NCBI RefSeq assembly: GCF_002443255.2
Contig: NW_019211455.1
Coordinates: 12,160,280 to 12,224,279, forward strand
Source: Varroa destructor
Lineage: Eukaryota > Arthropoda > Arachnida > Mesostigmata > Varroidae
DNA length: 64,000 nt
Direction: 5' to 3'
Shown: positions 25,951 to 39,700 of the stretch, in pieces
Position numbering within the stretch: position 1 is the first letter of the stretch
Layout of the letters: the number at the start of each line of letters is the position of its first letter
Program-made: the position numbers and the translations under genes
Notes under the pieces: generated by a model
Database searches by the model: none
What the model was told of the DNA's origin: nothing
The model's input: only the letters and a program-made list of their open reading frames with translations

Positions 25951-27076
25951 CCCATGTAGCAGCAGTTTTCTACCGACGATTATTCTTTCCCGAAGATGAG
26001 TCAGACGGATTTACCCTTGTGAATATGCTAGCCGCGCCTTTCAAATGGTCACTGTGAAGCTGCTCCTAAGAAAAATTTTTAGGCTAAAATTAAATTGCAT
26101 TTTTATTTTGGGTTTCTTTACTCGCGGAAATTTAATAACATTTTTTTTTTATTTGATGATCTCCCCCTAGCAAAAATTATAATCTATGCTTGACCTAAGA
26201 AACAAAATAGTTTTAGGAGTTGTTGAATTACGCTCGTCGTAATGAATACCCGCATACGACAATTTTTTGACAACCCTGTAGAACGGCTTCTTCGGTAGAC
26301 ACGAACGTGGAAACTTCTTTCGTCCGGAACTTCATAGCTGTATCTTTGCAAAAGCCACCCACAATACCTACTTCCTTAATACAGATTTGCTGTGTGTATG
26401 TGTATATGCTTTTAATTCGTCCCAGATTACTTTCTTCTAAACACGACTCATTGCAAATTAATTCACTAGTCAAACTTAAATCAAGTAGAACCCATAAAGC
26501 TCCCATAAAAATTGTAAATTCTAACATCATTATATGAACATTATATAGGCTAAATGATAGGCCTCATTTATAACAACTATGTGAAATAATGAACACTATG
26601 ATTAATCTACCGTAAAAAAGCGATAAATAGATAAAAGCACGAAAATAAGGACACTCCATATTGCTGACGTGCCGATGTTAATGTAATTATTGTTAGGGTT
26701 TCTATTTAGTAGTTTTCGTGTTTATTGAACAATATATACAAACTCCTTAATTCACAATTACTATCTCTACGAATTTGCCCCCTTACGCGCTTTCGTGCCC
26801 ATATCGTTTTTCATCGCTTAAAATTCTTAATCAGCCTTTTTATTTTCATTCTTAAATTGGCGTTTGCATTCGTCTCCTTCCCTTTGTTTCAGTTATCAAT
26901 TAATTTCACTGTCACTTCTCCTTTTGCACACGTGTAAATTGTGTTTGTATCTGTATGCAATTTATATATATTTACATAAAAGCTACGTGTAATTTAACTT
27001 CCTATCTTTTGTATGCGCGTTGTGAAGCATATTTAAATTGAACTCTGTATCGACATCTCATTATTGTCATATATAT
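25951..27076. other. AT-rich intergenic DNA before the assembly gap
   Basis: The open frame at 26228-26530 (minus) begins with a hydrophobic stretch but shows no family motif. Composition becomes strongly T-rich towards the gap. Nothing functional is supported. Confidence 0.45.
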
Positions 27077-27176
27077 NNNNNNNNNNNNNNNNNNNNNNNN
27101 NNNNNNNNNNNNNNNNNNNNNNNNNNNNNNNNNNNNNNNNNNNNNNNNNNNNNNNNNNNNNNNNNNNNNNNNNNNN
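27077..27176. other. Assembly gap (100 N)
   Basis: Exactly 100 N bases are flanked on both sides by TA repeats, so the break probably falls in a collapsed TA microsatellite. A round 100 usually marks a gap of unknown length. Confidence 0.98.
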
Positions 27177-28951
27177 TATATATATATATTATAATTATTG
27201 TCAGTTTAGCTCTTTTTACCAGCTTAAGTCGATCTCACCGGTAATCCTCGTCCTACAGTTTACAAAATTTTCGCTTTATGAAGTGGGCAAACAACAGCGT
27301 ATGTTCATTGCGACGTGAAGTCACTTAATAATAAATAAAAAATACTTCTCTGATTCTTATGCACACGACTATATCCCAGGCCTAGCTGTTCACTTTCTTT
27401 TTTACCTCACTTCGTTTGCAAATTATGTGTCTTTCTTATTTTGTCTCTGTCATTCGTACGTTTTTCCCTGACTCTCGTGTTCATGTGTTTTATACGCTTT
27501 CGTGTAAGAGCTTTAATCTTATAATATTATAAGTTCAACTATGTACAACACCTGGGTATCTGTGCCTGTGTGCGAATATACCTTGCAGTTAGAGTGAACC
27601 GCATAGAATTATATATACGTGTTTATAGCTAGACCTTTTATTATCATGTATTATATATAATTTATTACTAAAAATTTGCGATTAGATGGAGAAATGGGCT
27701 TTATTCTATATTTGTATCCCTCTTTTACTCTATGTAACGCCTTTACCATCAATACTTGTGCCCACTTCTGTCCTTTAAAAAACGAAAATCTACAGTACGG
27801 CTACCAAATATTAGCAATCAACCGTGCTAGCCTAACTTACTATTTAATAACAGGAATATTTTTTTCAATGAAATCTCTGCATTTATCCCTATGATTTTTC
27901 TTAAGCAGAGGTGATTCCTAAACAGGGTCAAGTTCTATCGAATGATGATATCTGATGTTTCTTTTAATAAAGGTTTCGCCAAAGAAAGAACCAAATTACT
28001 GTTGTTTAGATAAGTTTAAAGATTGAAGTAATAGTAAAATAAACAAAACGAAACACGCTTTTTCCATTATATGATCATGGAAATGGAATGCGTCAACTCG
28101 AGTATTTCAATGCATTCGACAACTTGGAAAGCTTAGCTTTTTCCTCAACACAAGCACCGCGAGACAGTCATTGCCGATAGCGGGAAAGCATCAAAATGAG
28201 AAGAAACAGCATTTAGTTCTGATATACTATTCATCACGAGATGTTGGGGTCGTTTCTCCCGACGTCAATGCTTGTTGTTCTGCATAACTGCCAGTGAAGT
28301 ACACATCTCGGGTGTCGCACATTTCGAATCTAAGGTACGCACAACACTGCACCTGGTGCGAATTACTTATCTATTGCATATCTTGGTGTGCGAATCGAGC
28401 TGCTGCCAACGGTGTGCAACGAGACACCGGCGGCCATTGTCATTAGGCGAGTTCACCACTTCCATCACCCCGCTAAATAGCCGTTGGTATCGCAACGTCA
28501 CTGCACTGTAATGAGGTGAAGGGTAAACCACCAGATAGCTGCGGTAACCTCGCTGTTGTTGCTGCCAGTCGAACCTGGTGTCATTCGGTGATGGGGTGTT
28601 GGTCCGACTCGGGCGCCAGCCGCATCCTTTGAGCATCGCGCTAAGTTAGCTGGAAGATGCGATCGTTAACAATGGCCATCGCCAATAGCACAAATCTGCG
28701 CAGATCCCTGATACCTCAATCGCCTTTTCCGGCTTCTTATCAACGCTGCGTCCTGATAACCAATACGGCTGATATTGTCGTTGTTGCTGCTGCTGTTGAT
28801 GTAGTCAACATCTTTGTGCCTTTTCAGTAAAGCTACTTCACGCAGGCGTAAACGTACCATTAGCTATGTCAACCTGCATCTCTTGTTCCCTGACTTCTTC
28901 CTGTATCTGACTTTGATCTCAATTGTTCCCAGAGTCGGACCTCTGCTATAC
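27177..28951. other. Intergenic, 3' of the palmitoyltransferase gene
   Basis: AT-rich DNA to about 28.1 kb, then a GC-richer stretch up to the stop codon at 28952 that may be the 3' UTR of the minus-strand gene. Short frames at 28272-28860 on either strand have no coding signature. Confidence 0.45.
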
Positions 28952-31124
28952 TCACACCTCTTCGTTTCCCAGTAACGGATACTCGGCCTCCTCAAGAGTA
29001 TGCACTTTCGTCCAATCCGTTCGTGTACGACCGATATCGAAGAAGTCGGCAAAATTATTCCACATGCTTTTTCGCGAGAATGGTGAAACCACGTTGCCGC
29101 GTGGATCGCGACTAAAATGGCTATACCTACTACAATTAATTCGCTCGTTCGTCGTCATACCAAGCACGACGATTTGGTACATCTGGCACCAAAACAGACA
29201 CCATACCCAGATCGAGTGTAGTAACGTGTTGGCCATTACCCAGGACACCCAGCCTGATTCGCTCATTACGGTAAGGGTGCTGGCTTCGCCATTATGTAGT
29301 TTGTAATTGCGGCCTGTAAAGTATTCGTACAAAGCGTACCAGACGAACGATAACATGATACAGAGAAAGAAGAGGTACAGCATAAAATTTTTATGATTCT
29401 TTGCCCCGATACAGTTTGCCACCCACGGACAGTGGTGGTCGAATCGGGCTACACAGCAGTCACAGATTGAGCAATGCTTGGAACGGAGCGGCTTGCGAAC
29501 CAGGCACGAGCTGCAAAATAACGTTGCGTCGAAACCATCACGTTCGGATAGCTCGATAATCGTTCGAAACTGATGGTCCCGATCCTTTGGTATAATGCCC
29601 GGATCAGCCCGCCACGATCTCCAAAAGTTGTAGAAGAGCCCGGCCGAGCAGAAGATAAACAGCATGTTTACCTCAAGCCGGACGTACTTTGCAAACTCCA
29701 GAAACCAAGTGACATACATCCAAAACTTAGTCGCCAGATACGTACACACTGGTAGGTAGTCCATGCAAAGGTACTTCGTTAACGTCCCTCCCGCTATGAT
29801 AGTCATCATTAATGCCAGAACCTTGAGTATAGCTGGTAACTCGCTTTGCAAGATGCTGCCGATGGCAACGAACCCGAAAAACGGCACACACATTACTAGC
29901 CACTGATTGAGGAGTTTGTCACGCGGGATTTTGCAGATCGTCTTTGGTTGTTCGGCTTGCTGCAGTTTGTTGAGCAGAAACGTTTGATTGCTATTGGCCG
30001 CCATTTGTTTGGGTGTTGTCCCCTGAGCGTTTTCGGCGCTCACGTCGGCGCCCATTTTGACCAACTGAGTGAGGGCGGTCAAATTCTTAGCGTATACCGC
30101 CCAGTGTAATGGCGTATTCTTATGGACGCGGTCGCTCATTGAATGACTAGCCCCCAGAGTAAGTAGCAGGCGGGTGGGGTCTGCTGAGGTCTGTACACGG
30201 TATGTTGACCACATTAGCGCCGTCATGCCATTCTTGTCCTCCAAGTTGATATTAACCCCCTTCGCAACGAGGTAAGCGACGATCGGTGTATGACCAAACT
30301 GAGCAGCTAAATGGATACATGAACAACCTTCGCCATCGCGTAGCGTTGGATTAGCTCCATACTTCATCAAAAGCACCACCTAGAAGTACATATAATAAAG
30401 AAATTTGCACCATTTGCATACAAGTTGGTTTCTAAATTATGGAATGAAGGTACGCTTGTCCATGACACGAACGTACAACATTTATATTTAAAAATAAATT
30501 TCTCATCATTTAAAACGTTTTAATTCTTCAGCAGCTCTTCTTGTCACTTAGTTCACCTAAAATCAATTGCTATAATAGTGATGCATCTGCAAAATACGAC
30601 AGGGTTAAATTAACTACATTTCATTCCAACATCAGTAAAAATGCTGTTTTATGGAAGGCGTAATGCGTACCATCGATAGGTGACCCTGCCGGACAGCCCA
30701 TTGCAATGGAGTGGACTCAAGCTCTCCTCCAATTGCATCCACGATAGCGCCTCGACTCACAAGGTAATGTACAAGTTCCAATCGATTGTTGATGGCAGCC
30801 CAGTGCAGCAGAGTAACATTTTCCTAAATGATGGTGACAAAGGAGCAATAAAATAAGCAATAGTCGTCACCTACAGTAATTGACAGGATAACAAATTTGT
30901 CAGCATTTTTACTAAAATAACAAATTAAAAAGACAATAAATATTTATACAGACTAGAAAAAACAGCAACAGCAATTTGAAACGATACAAATTAATTGTAC
31001 TGACACAATCACGTTCATTGACGCCGTGCCCCTCCTCTTCAACGAGTTGTCTAACGCGCGAAAGCACTCCATATTGAGTGGCCTTGACAATATCGAAGGA
31101 TGCACCCTCCCCGTCGGTCACCAT
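28952..31124 (-). CDS. ZDHHC17: Ankyrin-repeat DHHC palmitoyltransferase, ZDHHC17/HIP14 type
   Basis: This enzyme transfers palmitate to cysteines of target proteins at Golgi and vesicle membranes. In other animals it binds substrates through its ankyrin repeats. Exons are 31124-31005 (40 codons, donor gtcagt), 30823-30671 (51 codons, donor gtacgc) and 30379-28952 (475 codons plus the stop), all in phase 0, about 566 residues. The N-terminal half holds about seven ankyrin repeats (for example [33 protein letters not shown]). Four hydrophobic segments follow, then the Cys-rich domain with [17 protein letters not shown] (DHHC at about 405-408), two more membrane segments, and the TTxE motif (TTNERIN, about 500). 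All zinc-site Cys/His in view are kept. The order matches vertebrate HIP14 throughout. The start ATG follows directly after an acceptor-like TTGTAG, so a further 5' exon is possible. Confidence 0.95.
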
Positions 31125-34100
31125 CTACAAATCGAAACATAACAAGAGAGAACATTTTGGCTGATTTATTGTATGTTCTGAAAAGTATTATCTCGATCTG
31201 ACAGCCTACACATGCTATAACTAATTAAATATTTGAAAATAAAGGAGCCCCTTCATTGTAAAGCAAAAACGTCAATTATTAGAAAGAATTGGCGGATAGA
31301 AACCACTTGCGAAATGAGGGAAATCACCAAATGCCATAAACTGAGTAAAGGCTTAACAAGCGTTAATCATAAGCTTCATTACTGAGTGTGTCTTTTGACA
31401 TAAAGAGCCATAGCGAAAAGCATTTGAACTTGGAGCTTGAAAAGCGTTTGTGACTTTTACAGCTAATTAGTGATGTAAAAATGTATCTGTACTTTTTTTT
31501 TCTAAGGATCTGCCTGATAATGCCTGACTATAAACAGATCTTTCAATAGGTACTTTTCAATTTTTGTATTTGGATCACACAAAGGAAGTATCCCGTAACA
31601 AATATAGAACTCGTTTTAAAGAATTAATTGTTTTCCATGAGGCAGTCACGCCCACAAAATTCAATTTTTAGCATTACCTCTAATAAAACTCACTTGGCCA
31701 GGACAACAAATAGCCAGGCTGCCACAATTTCTTTAATTTGGTAAGAAAGATTTAGAACTCATTATATATTGTATCTCTGCATAATTACACATTTTCCGAC
31801 GCACATTTTAGACCATTAATTGCTGCGGTTAGATACAGGTGTTTATATATATATATATACATATATATCATGTCTTGCAGCTCACTTCGGTGGAAGTACA
31901 GCGACACGACATTTCTAGGCACATCTCACCTTTGTAGATTTTAAAGTAATAGTATTTATTATAATGAAATGGGCCCTTTTGTATGGCGATTGACTTACTC
32001 AGTCGTGCAAGAATATATTGCAGGTAAAGAACTACACTGAATAAACGCACTAAGAACGGTAAGACCCAGTATCTGGATGTTTGTATAATGGGCGCCTTTC
32101 GACGCAAATACCAACGGGAGGTTCAATCGTATCCTTTAGTTCTATAATACGGGTTAATCCTATAAATAGTATAACTATCCCATGCTGGATTTAATATGCG
32201 AAATGGTGAAAAAAATTAAAAAAGCTACAGCATTGGGACCAGCGGAATTTGTGCTAACTATAATGTGTGCTTCAGTGTACCGAATATGGCTCGATTTACT
32301 CTATTACGCTCGAAGCGGTCTAGTTTTTAATTAAGCGACACAGTTTTTTCCCTCAGGTTATCACACAGCGGACTATGTTCGGTGGAAGTATAGAGACCAC
32401 CTGATGTGTAAATATTTATTAGATCGTTACATTTACAGTTACATTTCAACTATATACATGTTGCTTAGTTGAGCCGAAAATTATCCTATGTGCGGCGCAT
32501 AAGGCAATCATTACCAAGCGAAGTGCTGAGCATAATCTATACCTCTTTGAAAACACGGCATACAATTTATGTGAACTAAAGGGTTTCTTGTATAAATACA
32601 GCCAAATATAAAATCTAAGTAGAATGATTATTATATATTGTGCTGACAAACTAGCTATAGATTGCATTTTAAAATGTTTTGAAGATGGCGCCACTTTTAA
32701 AGCGTTTTTTAGGCTGATAACACACATACAGACACAATAACAAGGTAGCTTTCCTAAAACAAGCATGCAAAGTCTTTCAATTCTTGGAACGCGCGCCAAA
32801 CGATTGGTTCTGCTGAAATTTTTCGCCAGTTTGCCCTGTTCACGTTAGCGATTTCGAAGTAGATCAGGCAACGACCAACGAGAATTCTTGCTTTCACTAC
32901 GGAGCCGACATATATACATATTTAACTAGTTTGATCAGTTAGCATCATTAATTTATGAAGATAATAATCAAACAATATGAATTTTAATGACACGCAGTCT
33001 CCGTCAGCGATATATAATCTACGTTATTAACTTCACGAAGCAAACATCCAGAATAACTTGACCTGACGGCTCCGCGCAAATTGTCGTGTTTGTTTCCGAA
33101 CGAACACCCAATCCTGTATTAAGAAGACAGAGAGCAACTGCGACAAAGAACATCATACCACAATGCTCGGCTTAAGCTATTTTAGATTTCCATCAATGGA
33201 AATACCAGTAAGTACTTTTACGTAACTTGTAGTATAGTGCTCTCCTGTAAGTCGTCCTAGAATATCGACAAAGATAATATTGCACTAGTTTCGTTATAAA
33301 TTCAACGTCGACTAAGATCGCTGGATACCTGTCACATGTCCATGCACCATGTCACATGCGTCCGCATTTTTTTTTGACATATTATGACTTTGTATAGAAT
33401 AATTACAATTCGTGTTACAACAGTGAGTATAAGTAGCACCGATCGATAGAAACACAGACACTGCACGTCATCCTAAATGGGATGACTCCGTAGATACAAC
33501 TTGGCATCATACCATTCTGCAGTACAGATGAAAACGGGCTTGAACGCATCGATTAATTCACCTCACGCAAAATGTACCACCGCCGTTCTTTATCGCGGGG
33601 TACTATCAATTCAATATGTAACAATGAATCAACTTCTCTAGGAGGGTGTTCTTATAATGTTGGCCACATTGCACGGCCCTTCACTAACACCCAAGCAAAA
33701 TGTCTTCTTTTAATTCCTCCCTAGGCACACAATAGTCCTCGAAGTCCGGACTACGTTCATACAAAACCCCTACGACGACAACTCCCCATTCACTGTCGTT
33801 GACCACCGACTACAAGGCACTAGGTACACCTCACTACACCCTGCATCGAGCGTTCGGAGATTCTACCCACCTTTTCACGAGAGATCATGGTCACATCGGG
33901 GCATAGAACTGTGTTGAAACCGTGACATGGAAAGCGGATGGCAGCCAAGCAATAGCAAATTGGCTGCAGGCGAAATTTCGCAGGCCTTTACGCCACACAG
34001 GTAGCTGCCCGTGTTCGCCTGTCACACTATAGCAGCCCCATTCCCTGGAGAGCAGTGTGATACCACAACATACAAAGCGATATTCTGCGGAACGCGGACA

Positions 34101-36799
34101 GTGCTAAATCAGTCAAAACATTGCACCTCCAATACTTTAAGATTATCATATTGTTTCTGCTAAGTCGAATTTCAGTAGATATCGTGACCACTATGCTTCA
34201 CAGATGTTTAGCATGATTATACTAATATAGCTTATAACTAGTAAGATTTCAACCCTCAAAATGGTGCGATTCCGAGTATTAATGTACTTGCAGTTGGGCG
34301 GGCTAAAAGGGGAAAGCAGTTGCTTCGATGGAACAAAACTCTGCAATTTATTGTGCAGCTGTTCCTCCGGTGATAAATTCGTGATTTGCTGTTATACTTT
34401 ACATTACAACTGGCGGCTAAGGACCCGTAAGGTATTGTGAGTAACAGTTTTCTCAACTGACGTCTATATTATGCTACGAAGTGTTGGCCAGTTAAATGAC
34501 CACGTTAAACAGCTATTGGCTTGTTATGCATGTACTCAAATGTTCAAATATTGTGGTGATATGAGAGGTCAGTTCTTCGCAGCTGTACTTTTCAGTATTG
34601 AAATGTAAAGCCTTATAAAAAGACCACTAAAGGTCGCGCCATTCTGTATCAGGGATATTTCTTTGTTTTTGCAAAACGTACCACTCAAAGGGCACTACGC
34701 CGATTCAAATACAGTATGCAAGAAAATACTGGTAGAAGACAGTGTTTTGTCCATAGATATCAACACTAATTAATTTTTTGAGCTTGACTATTTCCTTTTT
34801 TGACTTTGCAAACCTTACCATAAAGAAAATAAAGTATAGCAGCCTGTGACACATAGGGCATAAATATGCGTAATAGTTCTGTAGAGTGGGTAATTAGCGT
34901 AAGCCTGTTCATAATACAAATTAGAATCAAGTCTTACGATACAGTGGGCTTGCTTAAAAGTGCGATGCTCTATAAGGTTGTTTCGGCATATCGATTTCAG
35001 TTTGATGATATATCGAGACTTCACAATTTTGCAAGACAATTTCACCTTACATTTCGGCTATCATAGACCAATAGGCGATCTGTATCGATTTGGTGACACT
35101 CATTGCTAGATAATTCGGTACGCTGTAGATCAGCTAATGTTAATGTAAGTTTGTTACTTCGTTTTTGGATATTATCGCAAAAACTGGCGGGATTTACATT
35201 GACACCTAAAACTGAAATCGTCTGCTTTGGTGCATTAAACAGAAATTATATCACCACTGTGCATTAACTTAGACGCAATCGAAAATGGGTTATATTGATT
35301 GCGTTACATTAAGCATTAATTTTATTATTTGTATTACACCGTTATGTTTTATGCCAGCAGACTTACTGAGAGGATTGTAAGAATATAGGCAAATTGCACT
35401 CCTTTTTATATTTCTAATTTTCGTTTGCACATTGTGTCATTGATAAGTTTCTCGTTTTTATTGTCGTTTTTAATTCTCTTCTAAGTACGCTGTGTACAAA
35501 CAGTATCACTTTCAAGTTTGCCATATATAAAAGAAGATGCACTTATAATCCTGGAAGCTATATAGATCAGGAAGAAGTGAAGTTGTATGAATCATTACAT
35601 TTCGAGCGTATATAGAACAAGATGTCATCGATATGATCGATGTCACAGAAATGAAAAGAACCAAATGGCGTCAGAGTACAACTCAGCTCAGTACTAATAT
35701 GTATACCGTACAGGTTAAACTAAGGTATCATAGCTTCTTACTCGCTGCATCACGTGTCGGTATTGTCAATAAGGTGTCACATGTTATTGTTTGTGGAAAG
35801 AGTTTTGACGACTTTATCGGCACAACGCACCGTTCGGATGAAACAAAATGTTCGATGTATGCACCACGTTGCAAATAATCATGGTCGTGGACGAAAATTT
35901 ACCATAAATAGATATTTTTATCAAAGTCGTGCATAACCATGATGGTTATATAGTCTTTAAAGAGCAGTGCCCGCATTGTCACTGCTCCTCTTCTTTTCGA
36001 AACCAAAATGCAAGTTGTAGATATGCCAGTATTTGTGCTACACAAAAGTCGACCGCGCACTACGTAATCGAACTTTGGTGTGGACCTATGGTAGACGAAT
36101 CATAATATTTGACCTTCGTGACCTTGCAATAGATGATTATAAAGCATCGACTTCTAGCCATAATCATAGTCCTTTCTGAACAGAAAAGCATTTTCTTTTC
36201 AGTTTTGTTGAATGACTGACTTCTTCGCTCGCAATCATTGGCTTCACCTCTGGCTCTTGTAGAGGGAGTATATGGTCCAACTTCACAAGTGTTTTCATTT
36301 GATATCTTCTGTGAAATAAATATACTTGAAGCTGTTTTAGCCACATAATAGAAGGGTCTTTGCCAGATATACTGGTATATTTTTCTTTCTATTGCACTGG
36401 TTTGAACAAATGCGTTGGGAAATTTAACTAATTGTCCTCCATAGATATACATTTATTGAAAAATCCCCGGCAAGTGATTTTCCAAGGATATGTTCACGTC
36501 CGCGTGATTGGCGATGTATTAGCCGCAACAACCGGAGTTTTATATCAGGTTTCGAAACTACTGTATGATTGATTTTGTTTTTTTATGTACTAAGTCAATT
36601 ATGCATTATCAATTCGACATTATCAATTCAGCCTTTAATAAATTTGTTCATGGGTAATATCTGTGCACAATTCGTTGAACAAGGCAATGCGACTAATGAA
36701 CTACTTACCTGGTAGGTGCGAAACGTGTATTTCCATTTTCTCGTGTCAGCTTCTCTAGGCCCGGCCTATTGTCGCCTCTGGCGCAACTGCGCTTAAGCA
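31125..36799. other. Intergenic region between divergent ZDHHC17 and SNAPC4 genes
   Basis: This should hold both promoters. A TA microsatellite lies at 31844-31868. A 13-bp word (TTCGGTGGAAGTA) occurs at about 31887 and again at about 32380 on the same strand. A GC-richer block at about 33560-34090 has a minus-strand stretch (about 33690-33810, DSEWGVVVVGVLYERSPDF) flanked by a possible acceptor (TTGTAG) and donor (gtgtta). It may be an orphan exon. Open frames at 32446-32799, 35633-35878 and 36060-36452 show no family motif. Confidence 0.4.
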
Positions 36800-39700
36800 A
36801 TGGCAGTAGCTTCGACGGCTCCGTCAGAATGTCCCTCGTCGCTGGTAGCGCCGTCACCGTTACCCGATGTTCCTGTGACATTACAATCGCTTCTTGAACT
36901 CAATCTCGCTTACCAAGATTTGGTTCAAGGGCTCATTAATGAACTGGAGACAATTCTCATGGAGAACGAGATGCTACAAGACGAAGCCGAGCAGATACTT
37001 TCCATACAGGTATTATACAGACGGCCTACATTATATTACGAATTTCTTTAGAAAGAGGTAAAATATGGCATTGGCTTTTTGTAATATCACAGCAATTTTA
37101 TATATTCATATCATATCATCCACAGTCATATTAATGTGTTAATAATTATAGTTTATATTAGTCAAATGACCTGTTATAAGCGGTTGACCTAGTACAACGA
37201 CCAGACACGATTGGAGTTATAGTGCTGCGTAATATGGCATTTCATCCAAGCATGGTCGGAGTAATTGGCTTATATCAGAAAAGTTAGTTAATCGAAAATG
37301 GTTGCTTTATTACAGGCCCAAAATCATAAAATAACATGCCGTGCGTTCCGTTTTCCGTATTTCTTCGACGAACAAGATAGGCTGCCTCCGCCTTCGGAAG
37401 AGAAAGTTGTTAAAGACCGCCTGGGCATCAGAAATTTGGTAAGTATTGACGAAAAATCAAATTGTGAAGCGATGATTTAACCAGATTAGTTATGTAGTTA
37501 GTGCGTGTCAGTTGTTTAATTCCCTTTACTTGAACTATTTATATGAACTAGCAGAGCACATAGCTCTACAAAAAAACTACTATCCTACTGTTCCGCGTAT
37601 ACATTTGTTGATTATTTTAAGATATTTACCTAATCTGTGCTAGTGTTCATCTTTGTCGAAAATTGTGTACTATCCTATAAGCTATATTGTGTTTTTCAGT
37701 CTCTTAGTAAAAAATGGGTAGCAAAAGATTTACTTCGACTTGAAGAAAGTGTCTTTGTGTCGGTTAAACGTCAAGTGGTGTCGAGACTTTTGGCCAAAAA
37801 GGCCAAGCTTGAGGAGCAATTGGAGACTTGCGAAAACTCCGATGTCAACAGTGAACTGTTGCGCATCAGCGAACAGCTGAACGAGATACAAAATATGCGA
37901 AAAATTGACCTGCTAAGGAAGTATCGAAACAACGAAAGGGTAGATTGGCTGTGTATAGCAGTCATTGACTTCGCTGGTCGCAGGGGAGACCGAGACCTCG
38001 AACTTATTTGGGAGAACCTCGTTTGGCCAAACATCAGCTTGCCCCAATGGGACAACGTCAATCTCACGGTTAGTTCAAGCAGAGCCACTGGATACTGGAC
38101 TACACCATATTATAAAATGATGAGAGATTTGATTTTTTTTTTAGTAAGATCTTGGTCACCGATATACGGCCAGGGTTGTCACTTTTGCTTTTTACTTACC
38201 ATATTTTGAATCCTAATTTACATGTACTGTGTCGAAATAAGCTACAACATTGCCCACATTTTTCCTGATATGCATATACTAAATACAATCAATAAAACTT
38301 CACCAAAAGAAACCGTAAAACCGCCGTCAAAAATAAAAATGTTACCCGAAGTGCTTGCTAGACAACCTTTTTGGGTACGCTCGCTACTGACAAAACCTTC
38401 CTAAATACTACAAGCCACATGATAACACATTTAATTCTGTCTCTATGCTTTTTCAAATTTATTTTCAGAAAATGGACGAAATGATCAAGAATTCCCCGTC
38501 GTACCCGCCTGATTGGGAAGCGATAGCTGCTGCATGCAACAAACACGTTGTACAATGTTGGGAACTTTATCTTGGGCAGAAAAACCAGTCTGCTAATATT
38601 CTAAGTGATGGAGAGGTCTGGCAACTGTACAGTAAATTAAGAACTCGCGACTACGTGCCTTGGTTACGAATTGGCAAAGAGCTGAACACGTTCAGGTACG
38701 CTACGGTTCCAAGACGATTTCAAGACGTTTCTTGTTTAGGTGTTATTTTTACTTAAATTAAAACTGTGTTTTTAATCGCATAGAACATTTCCAGTGGTAT
38801 CTCCTCTTCTCGACAACTTGATATCACATTGAATGTTTGTTAATTCTACATGGTTTTCTTGTTGAGACAAAGGGCATTATTATACGGGGTTAGCTAGTAT
38901 AATTATATCGCCTAGGCCTTATGGCAATTGCTTAATATGAAGCGTAACTGTTTAATGCATATTGGCCTGGTTCATTCATCGGCTAAATGAATTTCATGCT
39001 AAATGAATTGAGTATAAATCGATCGACGGCAGAGGAGATGCAGTAACGCGCTAATCTCAATGACACATAGCGACTCACTCCAATAGCAATGGAGATTGAG
39101 GCATTTTAGTAAGAGACTTGTAAGATGTGTTCAGTAGCTTTCTAGGTGTATGACTTCTCATACATGTGACGCATCACCTTAAGGGGAATAATCAGCTCAA
39201 CTGTTCTCGCCAGCAGTTTGCAAAGAGAATGCCGACTCCATAGGACAGTAACTAATAAACAATGGGATAGTACAAATGCAATATATTAACACACTAGTAT
39301 ATTTTTATATTCATCTATAATTATAATGATTATTTGCTGCCATGATTTTCAAGTATTCAGACTGCAAAAACTTAAGAGTAAAGAAAATCCAGTGTCATGT
39401 TTTGGATGAAGGGTTTTGTTTGGCAGTACTTCGAAAAAATACTGAGTAAAGGGTTTCGAACGTGCGTGGCTGAATCAAATATGAGAGCTGATAAAAAGCT
39501 AGTTATGCTTATTATTATTGCCCTTTATTTGTATATATCGTAGGTCTAATCAAAACTTTAACCAATAGCCAATAACTGATGTAACCAATAATTTGTTCAA
39601 ATTCAAAACATTACCGCAGTATTGTTGGCTTTAATACGTCTAGCTGAACTGACATTCGGGTAAAGATTCATAAAGATGCCGTATGTTGTCTTCTATTGTA

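Noticed and set aside
32446..32799. 117-codon minus-strand frame with hydrophobic stretches
   Set aside because: Its hydrophobicity comes from AT-rich codons. There is no family motif and no supporting neighbour.
36060..36452. 130-codon minus-strand frame upstream of SNAPC4
   Set aside because: No recognisable motif. Two different frames are open in the same stretch, and no splice signals support either.
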